A DNA stretch of 64,000 nt from JAGXLC01 sp964585385 (GTDB lineage Bacteria; Bacteroidota; Bacteroidia; Bacteroidales; UBA12077), in NCBI GenBank assembly GCA_964585385.1, contig CAZPDP010000006.1:47296-111295 (forward strand), read 5' to 3'. The notes under the pieces were generated by a model. That model did no database searches. It saw only the letters and a program-made list of their open reading frames with translations, and was not told where the DNA came from. Every line of letters begins with the position of its first letter. Position 1 is the stretch's first letter. This document shows positions 44,071 to 53,289 of this stretch, in pieces. The translations under genes were made by a program, and so were the position numbers.

Positions 44071-44524
44071 TGATATCCATTCCTTTGGGTAAAAACTTTG
44101 CAGGATCACCTCCATGTCTTATTATATCACGAATAATAGTGGATCGTACAGGAGTGTGTTCAGGCATAGTCAACAAGAATACCGTTTCTATGCCTTCATG
44201 CATAGCCTTATTGACCTGGGCAATGGCTCTTTCGTATTCGAAATCAGCAGAGGTTCGGAGCCCCCGTAATAAATAATTGGCGCCGATTTTTCTGCAATAA
44301 TTAATCGTCAGACCTTCAAAATGATCGATTTTTATTTTTGGTTCGTCATTGAAGACTGATTTAATCCATCTTTTCCTGTCTTCAAGCGAAAAAAATCCTT
44401 CCTTATTCACATTGTGTCCAATGGCAATAATAATTTCGTCAAACAGAGGTATGGCTCTTCGAATAATAGACTCATGGCCGATTGTTAGTGGATCAAATGA
44501 TCCCGGGAATACTGCTTTTTTCAT
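44054..44524 (-). CDS. coaD: Pantetheine-phosphate adenylyltransferase
   Basis: The enzyme of about 156 residues carries out the penultimate step of coenzyme A synthesis. The nucleotidyltransferase motif is VFPGSFDPLTIGH near residues 5-17 with the (T/H)xGH signature, YLLRGLRTSADFEYE follows, and the C-terminal motif is RSTIIRDI. The start is the ATG at 44524. It sits between the substrate-binding-type gene (33-bp gap) and the thioredoxin-fold gene (17-bp overlap). Confidence 0.95.
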   Translation of the reverse strand: MKKAVFPGSFDPLTIGHESIIRRAIPLFDEIIIAIGHNVNKEGFFSLEDRKRWIKSVFNDEPKIKIDHFEGLTINYCRKIGANYLLRGLRTSADFEYERAIAQVNKAMHEGIETVFLLTMPEHTPVRSTIIRDIIRHGGDPAKFLPKGMDINDRTK

Positions 44525-44557
44525 TGGATATATTTTTGACAATTTTGTGCAACAAAC

Positions 44558-45337
44558 TTAAAATATTTGTTTGAAATAAGAAGGAGCTTTTAATAAATGT
44601 GAACCATACCAGGAAAAATATTCTCCATCCACCCTTTTAACCTGGGTATTTGGGAATTTATTCTGAAACTCCTTTACTTCTTTTTCTTTAAAATTGTAAG
44701 GTTCAGAAGGTAAAAATATATAATCGGGCATTTTATCCTTCATCTCTTTTCCTTTGATGATGGGATAGTCTTCCTTTTTATCGGCAAATACATTTTCAAT
44801 ACCGCATCTTTTCAGCATGTCATGTATGAAAGTATTCTGATTTATTGTATAAAGCGGATTTTTCCATACCAGGTAGATGCCCCTGATTATATCTTCCGGT
44901 ATATTGGATAATGTTTTAAACTCTTCCTGGATATTATTGATGAGTTCCCTGGCTTTGTTTTCTCTTTTAAAAATTTCACCAAGAGAAAAAATCATTTCCA
45001 GGGCTTCTTCCAGGTTGTGTACATCGCTTACCCAAACAGGAAATTCTTTTGCGATTTCCGTGATTTCAGTTTTGGCATTCTCCTCTTTTGATGCCAGAAT
45101 CAGGTCGGGTTTGATTTGTTTTATTTTGAGATATTGAAGACCCATTACTCCACCCACAGAAGGCACTTTGTCTATCTTATCCTTTGGGTAAATGCAAAAC
45201 TTGGTTCTCCCGGCTAAATTTTCTTCCAGGTCCAGGGCAAACAGAAGTTCTGTTAAACTCGGAACCAACGAAACGATTTTTTGCGGAGGATGTTCAAGTT
45301 GTATTTTTCTTCCTAATTGGTCGATATAGATGGCCAT
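44558..45337 (-). CDS. Helical-backbone metal receptor (BtuF-like) without signal peptide
   Basis: The 259-residue protein has the two-lobed BtuF/FhuD fold: KIVSLVPSLTELLFALDLEENLAGRTKFC near residues 20-48, then IKQIKPDLILASKEEN, and a long backbone helix (about 120-150). It lacks any N-terminal signal or lipobox (MAIYIDQLGRKIQLEHPP), so it is probably cytoplasmic or exported by other means. Related signal-less cobalamin-binding-domain proteins are known in Bacteroidota. It is upstream of coaD, without transporter genes beside it. Confidence 0.75.
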   Translation of the reverse strand: MAIYIDQLGRKIQLEHPPQKIVSLVPSLTELLFALDLEENLAGRTKFCIYPKDKIDKVPSVGGVMGLQYLKIKQIKPDLILASKEENAKTEITEIAKEFPVWVSDVHNLEEALEMIFSLGEIFKRENKARELINNIQEEFKTLSNIPEDIIRGIYLVWKNPLYTINQNTFIHDMLKRCGIENVFADKKEDYPIIKGKEMKDKMPDYIFLPSEPYNFKEKEVKEFQNKFPNTQVKRVDGEYFSWYGSHLLKAPSYFKQIF

Positions 45338-45441
45338 AGAGTAATTTCTTTCTTTTGATTCTCAAAGATAAGGAATTGTAGTCTTTGATTGATTTAAAAA
45401 GATTTTAAAAATCGTTATATTTAGAGAAAATTTTTGATACT

Positions 45442-47106
45442 ATGAAAAACGTAATTCTTATTCCGGGTCTTGTATTTATCATGCTTTTTTCGGCTTGTAA
45501 GAAACAAGATGAGGATAAAAAAGCGGTAACTACCGATCAGGTAGCTTATGCCGAGAAATTGGCCGGACTAAATTTTGACCAGCCAGAAAGAGATTCGCTC
45601 ATATCAAATGTTCAAAGTCAGCTTGAACAATATAAAACTATGCGGGAGATTGATCTCAGCAATTCTGTTGCACCGGCGATGATTTTTAATCCCATTCCCG
45701 GATGGTTGAATATCAATACCCAACAGAAAAAGATCAACTGGGACATACCTGAAAATATTGATATTCCTAAAAATAAAGCAGAGCTTGCCTTTTATTCAGT
45801 TCCTGAACTTGCTTCGTTGCTTAAATCGGGCAAAATCACATCCTTCGAACTGACCCAATTATATCTTGATCGATTGAAGAAATATGGGGATACATTAAAA
45901 TGTGTAATAACCCTTACTGAAGATATGGCTCTGGAGCAGGCCAGAAAGGCCGATAAAGAGATAGCTTCCGGGAAATATCGTGGTCTGCTGCATGGTATAC
46001 CTTACGGACTAAAAGACTTGGTTCAGGTAGAGGGTTACAAAACAACCTGGGGAGCTGCCCCTTATAAAGAGCAGCAACTTGATGGTAATGCTACGGTTTA
46101 CAAGAAACTGGAAGAGGCCGGAGCTGTTCTTGTTGCTAAATTATCTATGGGTGCCCTTGCCTGGGGAGATGTATGGTTTGGAGGTGTAACAAAAAATCCC
46201 TGGGATTTGGAGCAAGGTTCAAGCGGTTCCTCTGCTGGTCCGGCTTCGGCAATAGCTGCCGGACTTGTAGGGTTTTCAATAGGTACAGAGACCTGGGGTT
46301 CGATTGTTTCTCCTTCAACGCGCTGCGGAGTGACTGGTTTGAGACCCACATTTGGAAGAGTCAGCCGTGCAGGGACTATGGCTTTAAGCTGGACGATGGA
46401 TAAAATCGGCCCGATTTGCCGGACGGCAAAAGGCTGTGCAATTGTGTTTGATGCCATAAAAGGAAAGGACGACATCGATCTGACTGTGAAGGATTTTCCT
46501 TTTAATTTTAATGGAACTGCTGAAATCACAAACCTGAAAGTGGCCTACCTGAAAGACCTGTTTAAGCGGGATTACAATGGACGAAGCCACGATAGCCTTA
46601 CCCTGGAAACATTCAGGAAAATGGGGGTGGAAATGGATGCCATCCAATTACCCGACAGCATTCCGGTGAACGCCCTTAATTTTATTTTATATGCCGAAGC
46701 GGCAGCGGCTTTCGACAAACTTACCAGAAGCAACCGGGACGATGAACTGACACGGCAAATCAAAAATGCCTGGCCCAATGTTTTCCGCTCTGCCCGTTTT
46801 ATACCTGCTGTGGAGTATATTCAGGCAAATCGATTCCGACGAATTCTTATGGATGAAGTGAATCAACTATTTCAGCAATACGATGTAATTATTACGCCAA
46901 GCTATGGCGGAAATCAGTTGCTGATGACCAACCTGACAGGTCACCCGTGTGTGGTTGTTCCCAATGGTTTCGATCAGGAAGGACATCCTGTCAGTATCAG
47001 TTTTATCGGGAATCTTTACAGGGAAGGCCCATTGCTTGAAATGGCCAATGCTTACCAGGAAGCAACGGATTTTGAGGATAAAAAACCGGAGCTTTTTCTG
47101 AAATAA
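45442..47106 (+). CDS. Lipoprotein amidase (amidase signature family)
   Basis: The 554-residue protein has a lipoprotein signal (MKNVILIPGLVFIMLFSAC, cysteine at residue 19) and an amidase-signature domain at about 105-545. The triad is visible: lysine near residue 190 (GIPYGLKDLVQ), a serine in GSSGSSAGPA near 261-265, and the nucleophile serine in ETWGSIVSPSTRCG. These enzymes hydrolyse amides; GatA is a cytoplasmic relative, but the signal puts this one in the envelope. A weak -7-like TATATTTA lies just upstream. Confidence 0.88.
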   Translation: MKNVILIPGLVFIMLFSACKKQDEDKKAVTTDQVAYAEKLAGLNFDQPERDSLISNVQSQLEQYKTMREIDLSNSVAPAMIFNPIPGWLNINTQQKKINWDIPENIDIPKNKAELAFYSVPELASLLKSGKITSFELTQLYLDRLKKYGDTLKCVITLTEDMALEQARKADKEIASGKYRGLLHGIPYGLKDLVQVEGYKTTWGAAPYKEQQLDGNATVYKKLEEAGAVLVAKLSMGALAWGDVWFGGVTKNPWDLEQGSSGSSAGPASAIAAGLVGFSIGTETWGSIVSPSTRCGVTGLRPTFGRVSRAGTMALSWTMDKIGPICRTAKGCAIVFDAIKGKDDIDLTVKDFPFNFNGTAEITNLKVAYLKDLFKRDYNGRSHDSLTLETFRKMGVEMDAIQLPDSIPVNALNFILYAEAAAAFDKLTRSNRDDELTRQIKNAWPNVFRSARFIPAVEYIQANRFRRILMDEVNQLFQQYDVIITPSYGGNQLLMTNLTGHPCVVVPNGFDQEGHPVSISFIGNLYREGPLLEMANAYQEATDFEDKKPELFLK

Positions 47107-47123
47107 GGGGGATTAGAATACGC

Positions 47124-47229
47124 TTTCAGACGTGACAAGTGCGAAAATAGAACGCGGATGATACAGATAATACGGATGAACCACGAATAGTAATAAATCC
47201 GTAAATATCTTTGTCATCCGTGTTCTGTC
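47124..47229. repeat. Interspersed repeat, copy 1 (AGAACGCGGATGATAC type)
   Basis: This stretch shares the pattern GACAAGT...AATAGAACGCGGATGATAC, then ATGAACCACG.ATAGTA, then a reverse-complement-like tail with GTGTTCT, with 59226-59322. It has partly complementary ends. It lies between the convergent amidase and EndoQ-UvrD genes. Confidence 0.55.
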
Positions 47230-47243
47230 AGAATGGTCGGGGT

Positions 47244-50200
47244 TTAAAACAACTTCAACTGCGAATCATCTTTTTGCTTTTTTCTGTAGGTGTTTTTCTC
47301 AATCTCTGTGAGTTCTTTTTCAATCCGGTTCAGAAAAGGGCTTTTTTGCATCTCTCTTTCCTTACCCATGAGAAAACGCTTCCTGGCGTGGGTAATATAC
47401 AACAGTGATTGAGCCCTGGTCATACCTACATAAAGCAATCGTTGTTCTTCTTCTTTATCTGCTTCCTGGTTTTTGAACAGGGAGTAGGGGATCAGTCCGT
47501 TTTCGCAGCCGGCAATGAATACACACTTAAACTCAAGTCCTTTTGAGGCATGAAGCGTCATGACTGTTACTTTCTCTGTTTGACCCTCGTATATATCCGT
47601 TCCGCTACCCAGGGCAAGATACTTAAGGAAATCATGCATATTACCATTATAACCAGAGCTTAAGGATAAAAGCTTTTCAGTTACTTCTTCCTTTTGGTAA
47701 TCTTCACCGATCAGGGAAAAGATGTATTGGATTTTTTCTTTGGGGCTTGTTTTATTTTTGATTTCCTGTAATACCTGTTGCTGGGCATTTATCAGGACAT
47801 CTTGCTTTTCCAGTTTTTGTCGCAGGTATTGATTTTTAGGATTTTCCGATAATTCCAGTAAATTTCTTACTGCTTTGACGGCGGGTTGGTTGAAAAATTC
47901 GTCTTCTGCAACCGTTTGACAGGGAATGGTATGGTCAAGCAGGGCTTTTTCAATGGTTTTCATCTGCGCCTTTGTACGGCAGAGAATAGCAAAATCGGAA
48001 AGGCTTTCAATTTCATCGGTTCCTTGTCCTTCGGTGATATTGCTGTCCATCGAGAAGAAGCGGAGCCCGCCGCTCAATTGTTCAATGGTTCGGGCGATGT
48101 ATTCGGCTTCGCTTTTGCCGGTGGACTGAGGGGCGATTTTAATCTTTACCCCTTCACTTAATCCCTTAAGGCTATCTTGCTGAAGCACTTCACCCGAAGC
48201 TTTCAGGATATTGTTTGAGCAACGGTAACTGGTGCTGAGTTTATAAATCTGGGTGTCCTTGTAATCACTGATAAAGCGGCTTACAAACCTGGCGCTTGAG
48301 CCACGGAATCCGTAGATGGACTGATTGGGATCACCGATTACAAAAAGATTGGGATTGTCGGAACGGTTGGTTAATAATTGAAGCAGAATATACTGCATAT
48401 AGTTGATGTCCTGGAATTCGTCCACAAGCAACCATTGATGTCTTTTTTGAATGCGCTGCCTTAAAGAACTGTTTTGCTTCAGTATTTTAACAGGCAGATA
48501 AACCAGGTCATCCAAATCGACCAGGTTGTATTGATTTAGTTTTTCTGTATAATTTATGAAGGCCTCTGCTATCTCTTCATCCTCTATATCCTCATTGTCG
48601 CGGATCTCTTGTTTAATCTGTGTAAAGGCTCTGGCTAATTTTTTGGCTTCTCTCGAACCGATCTGAAAAATCCCGGATATGAACTCTATCTTATCCTGTT
48701 CATCAAGCACTGTAAACCCCTTCTTAAGTGCACACTCTTCCTTGTATTCTTCCAGGAAATGATACCCGAATGCGTGAAAGGTCTGGATGGTAAGCTGGTT
48801 TGAAGTCTCCGGGCCTTTCAGCAAATCGTTACAACGCTGTTTCATTTCCTCCGCAGCCTTGTTGGTAAATGTAATAGCCAGCAAATTTTCCGGGGATATG
48901 TTTTGTTCTTCAACTAAATAAGCTATACGCCTTGTCAGTACCCGGGTTTTTCCTGTCCCCGGACCGGCCATAACAGCAGCTGTTCCTTCTTTATGGCTTG
49001 CAGCCTTTTTTTGCTCCGGATTAAGGCCCTGCAGAACTGAGGAAGTGTTTTCCGCTTCATAAATTTCTTTTTCTTCGGCAACCTGTTTTGTGCTGTAGAG
49101 TTTCTCAAGCCTTCTGTATTCAGCAAGGTCAAAATTGATGAGCTTGCGTTTTTCGGTTTGTTTGAACTGAGAGGAATCTCCGAACAAGGACTCCTGTGTG
49201 CCCAGGTATTTTATTTCATCCGGCTGAAAAACTTTAATTTGTCCGTATTCCCCATCAAAACCTTCTTTAATAATGACTTCATGGCTTCTCATCCGGCGAA
49301 TGCCCTCGGCAATAATCTCTCCGGCAGTCTCTTTTATTTCTTCCAGGGATAAAAAGTGGAGAAGGTTAAATTCTGAACCCGCCTTTTTGATGAGGTTTTT
49401 GTATTGCTGTGTAATTTTTTTGGATTTTTCGCCCACGCCTTCCATTTCAGAAAGCATCTCTTTTAAAGGAATGATAGAATAAAATGGCAACCGGTTTTCT
49501 TTTTGGGTTATATCTTCCCGGTCGGATAACTCAACTACCCGGTTGGTCACGCCCACTGTAACCTTTTTTCCGCAAACCGGGCAAATACCTCGATGTTTCA
49601 GTGTTTCCACCGGACTCCAGTGTATGCCGCATTTTCTGTGGCCGTCATAATGGTATTTTCCTTCCTGGGGGAACATGTCAAACGTGCCTCCGAATGTTGA
49701 AGAATCACCTGTTTTAAGAGCATTTATAATACCATTGTAACTGAGATCGGATTTGAACAGGTTGGCGTTTCGACCTAGTTTTTCAGGAGAGTGGGCATCA
49801 GAATTGGAAACCAGTGTATATTTGTCCAGGAAACTGCACATCCAGTTCATGGGAGGGTCTGTAGAGAGGCCGGTTTCCACTGCATAGATCTGGTCGCTCA
49901 GGTCTTCAAAGCATTCTTCCATCCTGTTGAATCCCGATTTTGAGCCGAATACCGAAAACCAGGGTGTCCAGATATGGGCGGGAATGAAGAAATTGTTTTC
50001 ATTCACCTCGAGAGCCATTTCCAGCAGGTCTTTTACATCCAGTCCAAGGATAGGTCTTCCATCGGATGTGATATTAAATTTCATCCCGGAAAGTTTCTGC
50101 TGAAGCCTGTTTACTGATTCAAAATCCGGAGACAGCACCACGCTGTGTATTTTTCTTACAGCCCTGTTTTTCTTATAAATGTTACTGATTTCGGCGGAAA

Positions 50201-50462
50201 GGATAAAACGAACTTCATTTTCCGGGGTTTCGGAAATGATATTCGGCAATTTGTATTCGGGTTTTAATTTGAAAAGACCATCCTCAGAGGGTTCAAGCTT
50301 TTCCTTAAGTTCCCTGGTCCATTCAGGATGAGTGAAATCTCCTGTCCCCACAACTTTTATGCCTTTAATCCGGGCCCAGTATTCCAGGAATTCAGGTTTT
50401 AATTCTTTGCTCGTAGCCATAGAATGATGGGAGTGTATATGGAGGTCAGCTATAAAATTCAT
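47244..50462 (-). CDS. EndoQ-like endonuclease fused to UvrD-type DNA helicase
   Basis: The 1072-residue protein has two parts. Residues 1-440 form a PHP nuclease domain (ADLHIHSHHS near residues 5-14; GTGDFTHPEW; SNSDAHSPEKLG), a zinc-binding module (KCGIHW and CPVCGKK near 292-298) and a helical domain, the layout of endonuclease Q, which cuts 5' to uracil, hypoxanthine or abasic sites. Residues about 475-1072 form an SF1A helicase. Its motifs are LNPEQKKA, Walker A GPGTGKT near 497-504, VDEFQD, IGDPNQSIYGFRGS, TLHASKGLEF and LYVGMTRA. The protein should recognise damaged bases and unwind DNA. It is convergent with the amidase gene. Confidence 0.88.
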   Translation of the reverse strand: MNFIADLHIHSHHSMATSKELKPEFLEYWARIKGIKVVGTGDFTHPEWTRELKEKLEPSEDGLFKLKPEYKLPNIISETPENEVRFILSAEISNIYKKNRAVRKIHSVVLSPDFESVNRLQQKLSGMKFNITSDGRPILGLDVKDLLEMALEVNENNFFIPAHIWTPWFSVFGSKSGFNRMEECFEDLSDQIYAVETGLSTDPPMNWMCSFLDKYTLVSNSDAHSPEKLGRNANLFKSDLSYNGIINALKTGDSSTFGGTFDMFPQEGKYHYDGHRKCGIHWSPVETLKHRGICPVCGKKVTVGVTNRVVELSDREDITQKENRLPFYSIIPLKEMLSEMEGVGEKSKKITQQYKNLIKKAGSEFNLLHFLSLEEIKETAGEIIAEGIRRMRSHEVIIKEGFDGEYGQIKVFQPDEIKYLGTQESLFGDSSQFKQTEKRKLINFDLAEYRRLEKLYSTKQVAEEKEIYEAENTSSVLQGLNPEQKKAASHKEGTAAVMAGPGTGKTRVLTRRIAYLVEEQNISPENLLAITFTNKAAEEMKQRCNDLLKGPETSNQLTIQTFHAFGYHFLEEYKEECALKKGFTVLDEQDKIEFISGIFQIGSREAKKLARAFTQIKQEIRDNEDIEDEEIAEAFINYTEKLNQYNLVDLDDLVYLPVKILKQNSSLRQRIQKRHQWLLVDEFQDINYMQYILLQLLTNRSDNPNLFVIGDPNQSIYGFRGSSARFVSRFISDYKDTQIYKLSTSYRCSNNILKASGEVLQQDSLKGLSEGVKIKIAPQSTGKSEAEYIARTIEQLSGGLRFFSMDSNITEGQGTDEIESLSDFAILCRTKAQMKTIEKALLDHTIPCQTVAEDEFFNQPAVKAVRNLLELSENPKNQYLRQKLEKQDVLINAQQQVLQEIKNKTSPKEKIQYIFSLIGEDYQKEEVTEKLLSLSSGYNGNMHDFLKYLALGSGTDIYEGQTEKVTVMTLHASKGLEFKCVFIAGCENGLIPYSLFKNQEADKEEEQRLLYVGMTRAQSLLYITHARKRFLMGKEREMQKSPFLNRIEKELTEIEKNTYRKKQKDDSQLKLF

Positions 50463-50692
50463 AATGTCAAAAATTTAATATTGAATCAAAATTCAGCAAT
50501 TTCATTGAAACTTGGTGTCAATTTAATGGAAGATTATCAACAAACTTTGTTAATTTTTTGTGTTCGGTATTGAACATATCTTGTTCTGTATCGTACGTTC
50601 GTATGCTAAGGTAGTCTTTGTAAAACATTGAATTATAGATTATAAATGCTTTTGGCATAAGTATTGAGAATTCAGTAATAAAAGAAATAATT
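50463..50692. other. Intergenic region before the first permease gene
   Basis: The 230-bp region holds a divergent promoter zone. A near-palindrome TACGTTCGTA (about 50593-50602) lies upstream, and a sigma-54 promoter match is at 50653-50668. Confidence 0.5.
50653..50668 (+). promoter_or_regulatory. Sigma-54 (-24/-12) promoter upstream of permease 1
   Basis: TGGCATAAGTATTGAG matches the consensus TGGCAYR-N4-TTGCW in 13 of its specified positions except the final C and W. The GG and TTG blocks have the required spacing. It lies 25 bp before the ATG at 50693. Confidence 0.6.
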
Positions 50693-53053
50693 ATGTTAAA
50701 AAATTATATTCTTACCACGTTTCGGAATTTATCGAAGCACAAAATCCATGCATTAATAAATATAGCAGGGCTATCCATAGGTTTGGCCCTGACTATTCTG
50801 TTGCTTTCTTTTATTCGCTATGAATTGAGCTTTGAAGATTTTAACACGAAAAAAGAAAGGATTTATCGTTCAGTATCTAAAATTGAAGTATCAGAAGATA
50901 AAACCTTAGAAGCTCCAGTATCAACAGGGCTCGTCTTCGACTGGGTTAAAAATGAGGTGCCGGAAGTAGAATCCGTTTTACGACTGGATCCTCGTCCTGG
51001 AGAACTCAGGTATGAAGGTAAGTTGATCCGTGATCAGCAGGGTTTTTATTCCGATTCTACTTTTTTCCGGTTTTTTGACCTTAATGTTATTTACGGCAGC
51101 AAGAAAAATGCTTTCCGGCCTCAAAGTATTGTATTGACTAAAAAACTGGCAAATACCATATTTCAGGAGGGGGACCCCACAGGCAAAACGGTCAATTGGC
51201 GGGGCCGGAACCTGGAGGTTACTGCTGTATTGGAAGAGTTGCCCAAAAATACCCATCTAAGGCTGGATTATCTGGTTTCTCTTTCAACAGTGAATGATTT
51301 GCAGTCTTACTGGAATACAAGAGGTTTCAGTACCTATGTGTATTATTTATTTAAGGAAGGGATGAATACTCCCTCTAAAACGGATAAACTGGCAAGGTTT
51401 ATAGAGACAAGGAGCAATGAGCATTTTGAAAGTATCGGGCTGGAAGTTCAGCACCGGGTACAAAATCTGGGAGCTATCCACCTACATTCGGAAGGGTTGC
51501 AATTTAATATGACACCGCCGGGAAGTATGGAAACGATTTATATTTTCATTGCTCTTGCTTTCTTTATAGTGTTAATAGCTGTTATTAATTATATCAACCT
51601 GGAGACTTCCAGAGCTGAAACCCGTTCACTGGAAGTGGGCATGAGAAAAGTCAGCGGCGCTCACAGGAAAAACCTGATAGGTCAGTTTATCGGTGAATCC
51701 TTAATAACTGTTTTTATTGCTTTTCTGCTGGGTATCGGGCTGGCCGAATTGTTTTCCAGTGGTTTTGAGAACCTTGTGAACCGGACATTCAGTCATGAAT
51801 TATATACACCCCTGAATATTGCCCTCTATTTTGGTTTGGCACTCATAATTGGATTGATTGCGGGTTCTTATCCGGCTGTTTACCTTTCTTCTTTCAGACC
51901 CGCGGTAATTCTTAAGTCAACCAGCAGAAGAAGTAAAGGTAATTCATCATTACGCATAATGCTTGTTGTAGCTCAGTTTGCCATTGCAACTTTCCTGATT
52001 ATCGGGTTATTGATGATATATAGCCAACTGCAGTATGCTAAAAATAAAGATTTGGGTTTCGACCAGGAACAGGTTCTGGCTATAAAGAATCTCACAGATG
52101 CAATGGAGGAGGAATATAATGTAATTAAAAATGAATTATCCTCCATACCTTCCGTACTGGAAGTATCAGCTTCCTCAGGTTACCCCGGCCAGGCTTCCAT
52201 GCATAATCTCATAAGAACGAACAAAGATGGGAAAGGTGTATTGGCAAAGGATCACCTTGTGAAAGATGGATATGAGAAGACTCTCGGACTGGAAATTATG
52301 GAAGGCAGATACTTTTCAAAGGAATTTACCGGAGATTCCAATGCCTTTGTTTTAAATGAAAAAGCTGTAGAAATGCTTGGTCTTGAAGATCCGGTCGGAA
52401 AAAGAATTTATCATAACGAAAATGAAGGCCGGGTGATCGGGGTGATGAAGGATTATCACGTGGAAAGTATCCGGGAAGAAATTATGCCTGTTATTCATTC
52501 TCAACGGGCCGACTGGTATAGTTACGTACTGGTAAAAGTAGAACTGGATAATCTGAAACAAACACTGAATAGTATTGACGAAAGATTAACTAAAATAGAT
52601 GAAGAGTATGTGTTCAACTACGAGTTCCTTGATGATCATTTTGCAGCCATGTATAAAGAAGAAGAGCGATTAAACAAAGCCAGTGTATATAGTTCCATCA
52701 TAGCTATATTCATTGCTTTGCTCGGGTTATACGCCCTTACCTCTTTTGTGGTAGTTAAGCGCCGCCAGGAAATTGGTATCCGGAAAGCAATGGGAGCCAC
52801 AGTTGGCGAAATCGTTTTCAAGCTGATCAAGGATATCAACAAATGGGTTCTGCTAGCTAATTTAATAGCGTGGCCCCTTGCATATTATTTTATAGATCAA
52901 TGGCTGGCCAACTTTGCATACAGAATTGATATCACCGTGTGGTATTTTATCGCCGGAACCTTGATAGCTTTTCTTTTTTCTCTGATTGTGGTGGCACTGC
53001 AGGCCTACAATGCGGCAATAGAGAATCCTGCCTATACTTTAAGAGACGAATAA
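50693..53053 (+). CDS. MacB/FtsX-type ABC transporter permease (no ATPase), paralogue 1
   Basis: The 786-residue protein has the duplicated MacB_PCD-FtsX layout: an N-terminal membrane helix (about 19-41) and a periplasmic domain (45-280). Then come three helices (about 280-420) with EVGMRKVSGAHRKNL, a fourth helix, a second periplasmic domain (450-660), and a final three-helix FtsX block with EIGIRKAMGATVGEIV. The C-terminal ends YTLRDE. Family members usually need an ATP-binding partner of MacB/LolD type; none is encoded here. It is closed by a terminator. Confidence 0.9.
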   Translation: MLKNYILTTFRNLSKHKIHALINIAGLSIGLALTILLLSFIRYELSFEDFNTKKERIYRSVSKIEVSEDKTLEAPVSTGLVFDWVKNEVPEVESVLRLDPRPGELRYEGKLIRDQQGFYSDSTFFRFFDLNVIYGSKKNAFRPQSIVLTKKLANTIFQEGDPTGKTVNWRGRNLEVTAVLEELPKNTHLRLDYLVSLSTVNDLQSYWNTRGFSTYVYYLFKEGMNTPSKTDKLARFIETRSNEHFESIGLEVQHRVQNLGAIHLHSEGLQFNMTPPGSMETIYIFIALAFFIVLIAVINYINLETSRAETRSLEVGMRKVSGAHRKNLIGQFIGESLITVFIAFLLGIGLAELFSSGFENLVNRTFSHELYTPLNIALYFGLALIIGLIAGSYPAVYLSSFRPAVILKSTSRRSKGNSSLRIMLVVAQFAIATFLIIGLLMIYSQLQYAKNKDLGFDQEQVLAIKNLTDAMEEEYNVIKNELSSIPSVLEVSASSGYPGQASMHNLIRTNKDGKGVLAKDHLVKDGYEKTLGLEIMEGRYFSKEFTGDSNAFVLNEKAVEMLGLEDPVGKRIYHNENEGRVIGVMKDYHVESIREEIMPVIHSQRADWYSYVLVKVELDNLKQTLNSIDERLTKIDEEYVFNYEFLDDHFAAMYKEEERLNKASVYSSIIAIFIALLGLYALTSFVVVKRRQEIGIRKAMGATVGEIVFKLIKDINKWVLLANLIAWPLAYYFIDQWLANFAYRIDITVWYFIAGTLIAFLFSLIVVALQAYNAAIENPAYTLRDE

Positions 53054-53079
53054 CAAAGGCAAATATGTAATGGATTGTC

Positions 53080-53117
53080 AAAGAATGGATCAAGTTAAAT
53101 GGGTCCATTCTTTTTTT
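53080..53117 (+). terminator. Rho-independent terminator after permease 1
   Basis: The arm AAAGAATGGA (53080-53089) pairs with TCCATTCTTT (53104-53113) around a 14-nt loop, followed by a run of seven Ts. Confidence 0.85.
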
Positions 53118-53245
53118 GTCAATTAGTCAAAGAGTTATGGCCTGTACGTAGGCGAACAGGTTTGTTCCGATTCCGTACAAATTATACATGCTAAAATACA
53201 ATCTTTTTAGACTTAATTTAATGTTATTTAGGCTTTTATGTTAAA

Positions 53246-53261
53246 TGGCATAAGTCTTGTT
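53246..53261 (+). promoter_or_regulatory. Sigma-54 (-24/-12) promoter upstream of permease 2
   Basis: TGGCATAAGTCTTGTT matches TGGCAYR-N4-TTGCW at every specified position but one (T for C in the -12 GC). It lies 29 bp before the ATG at 53290. Its TGGCATAAGT core is identical to that of the permease 1 promoter. Confidence 0.7.
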
Positions 53262-53289
53262 AAAACTTAAACAAAAAATTCCGAGAAAT

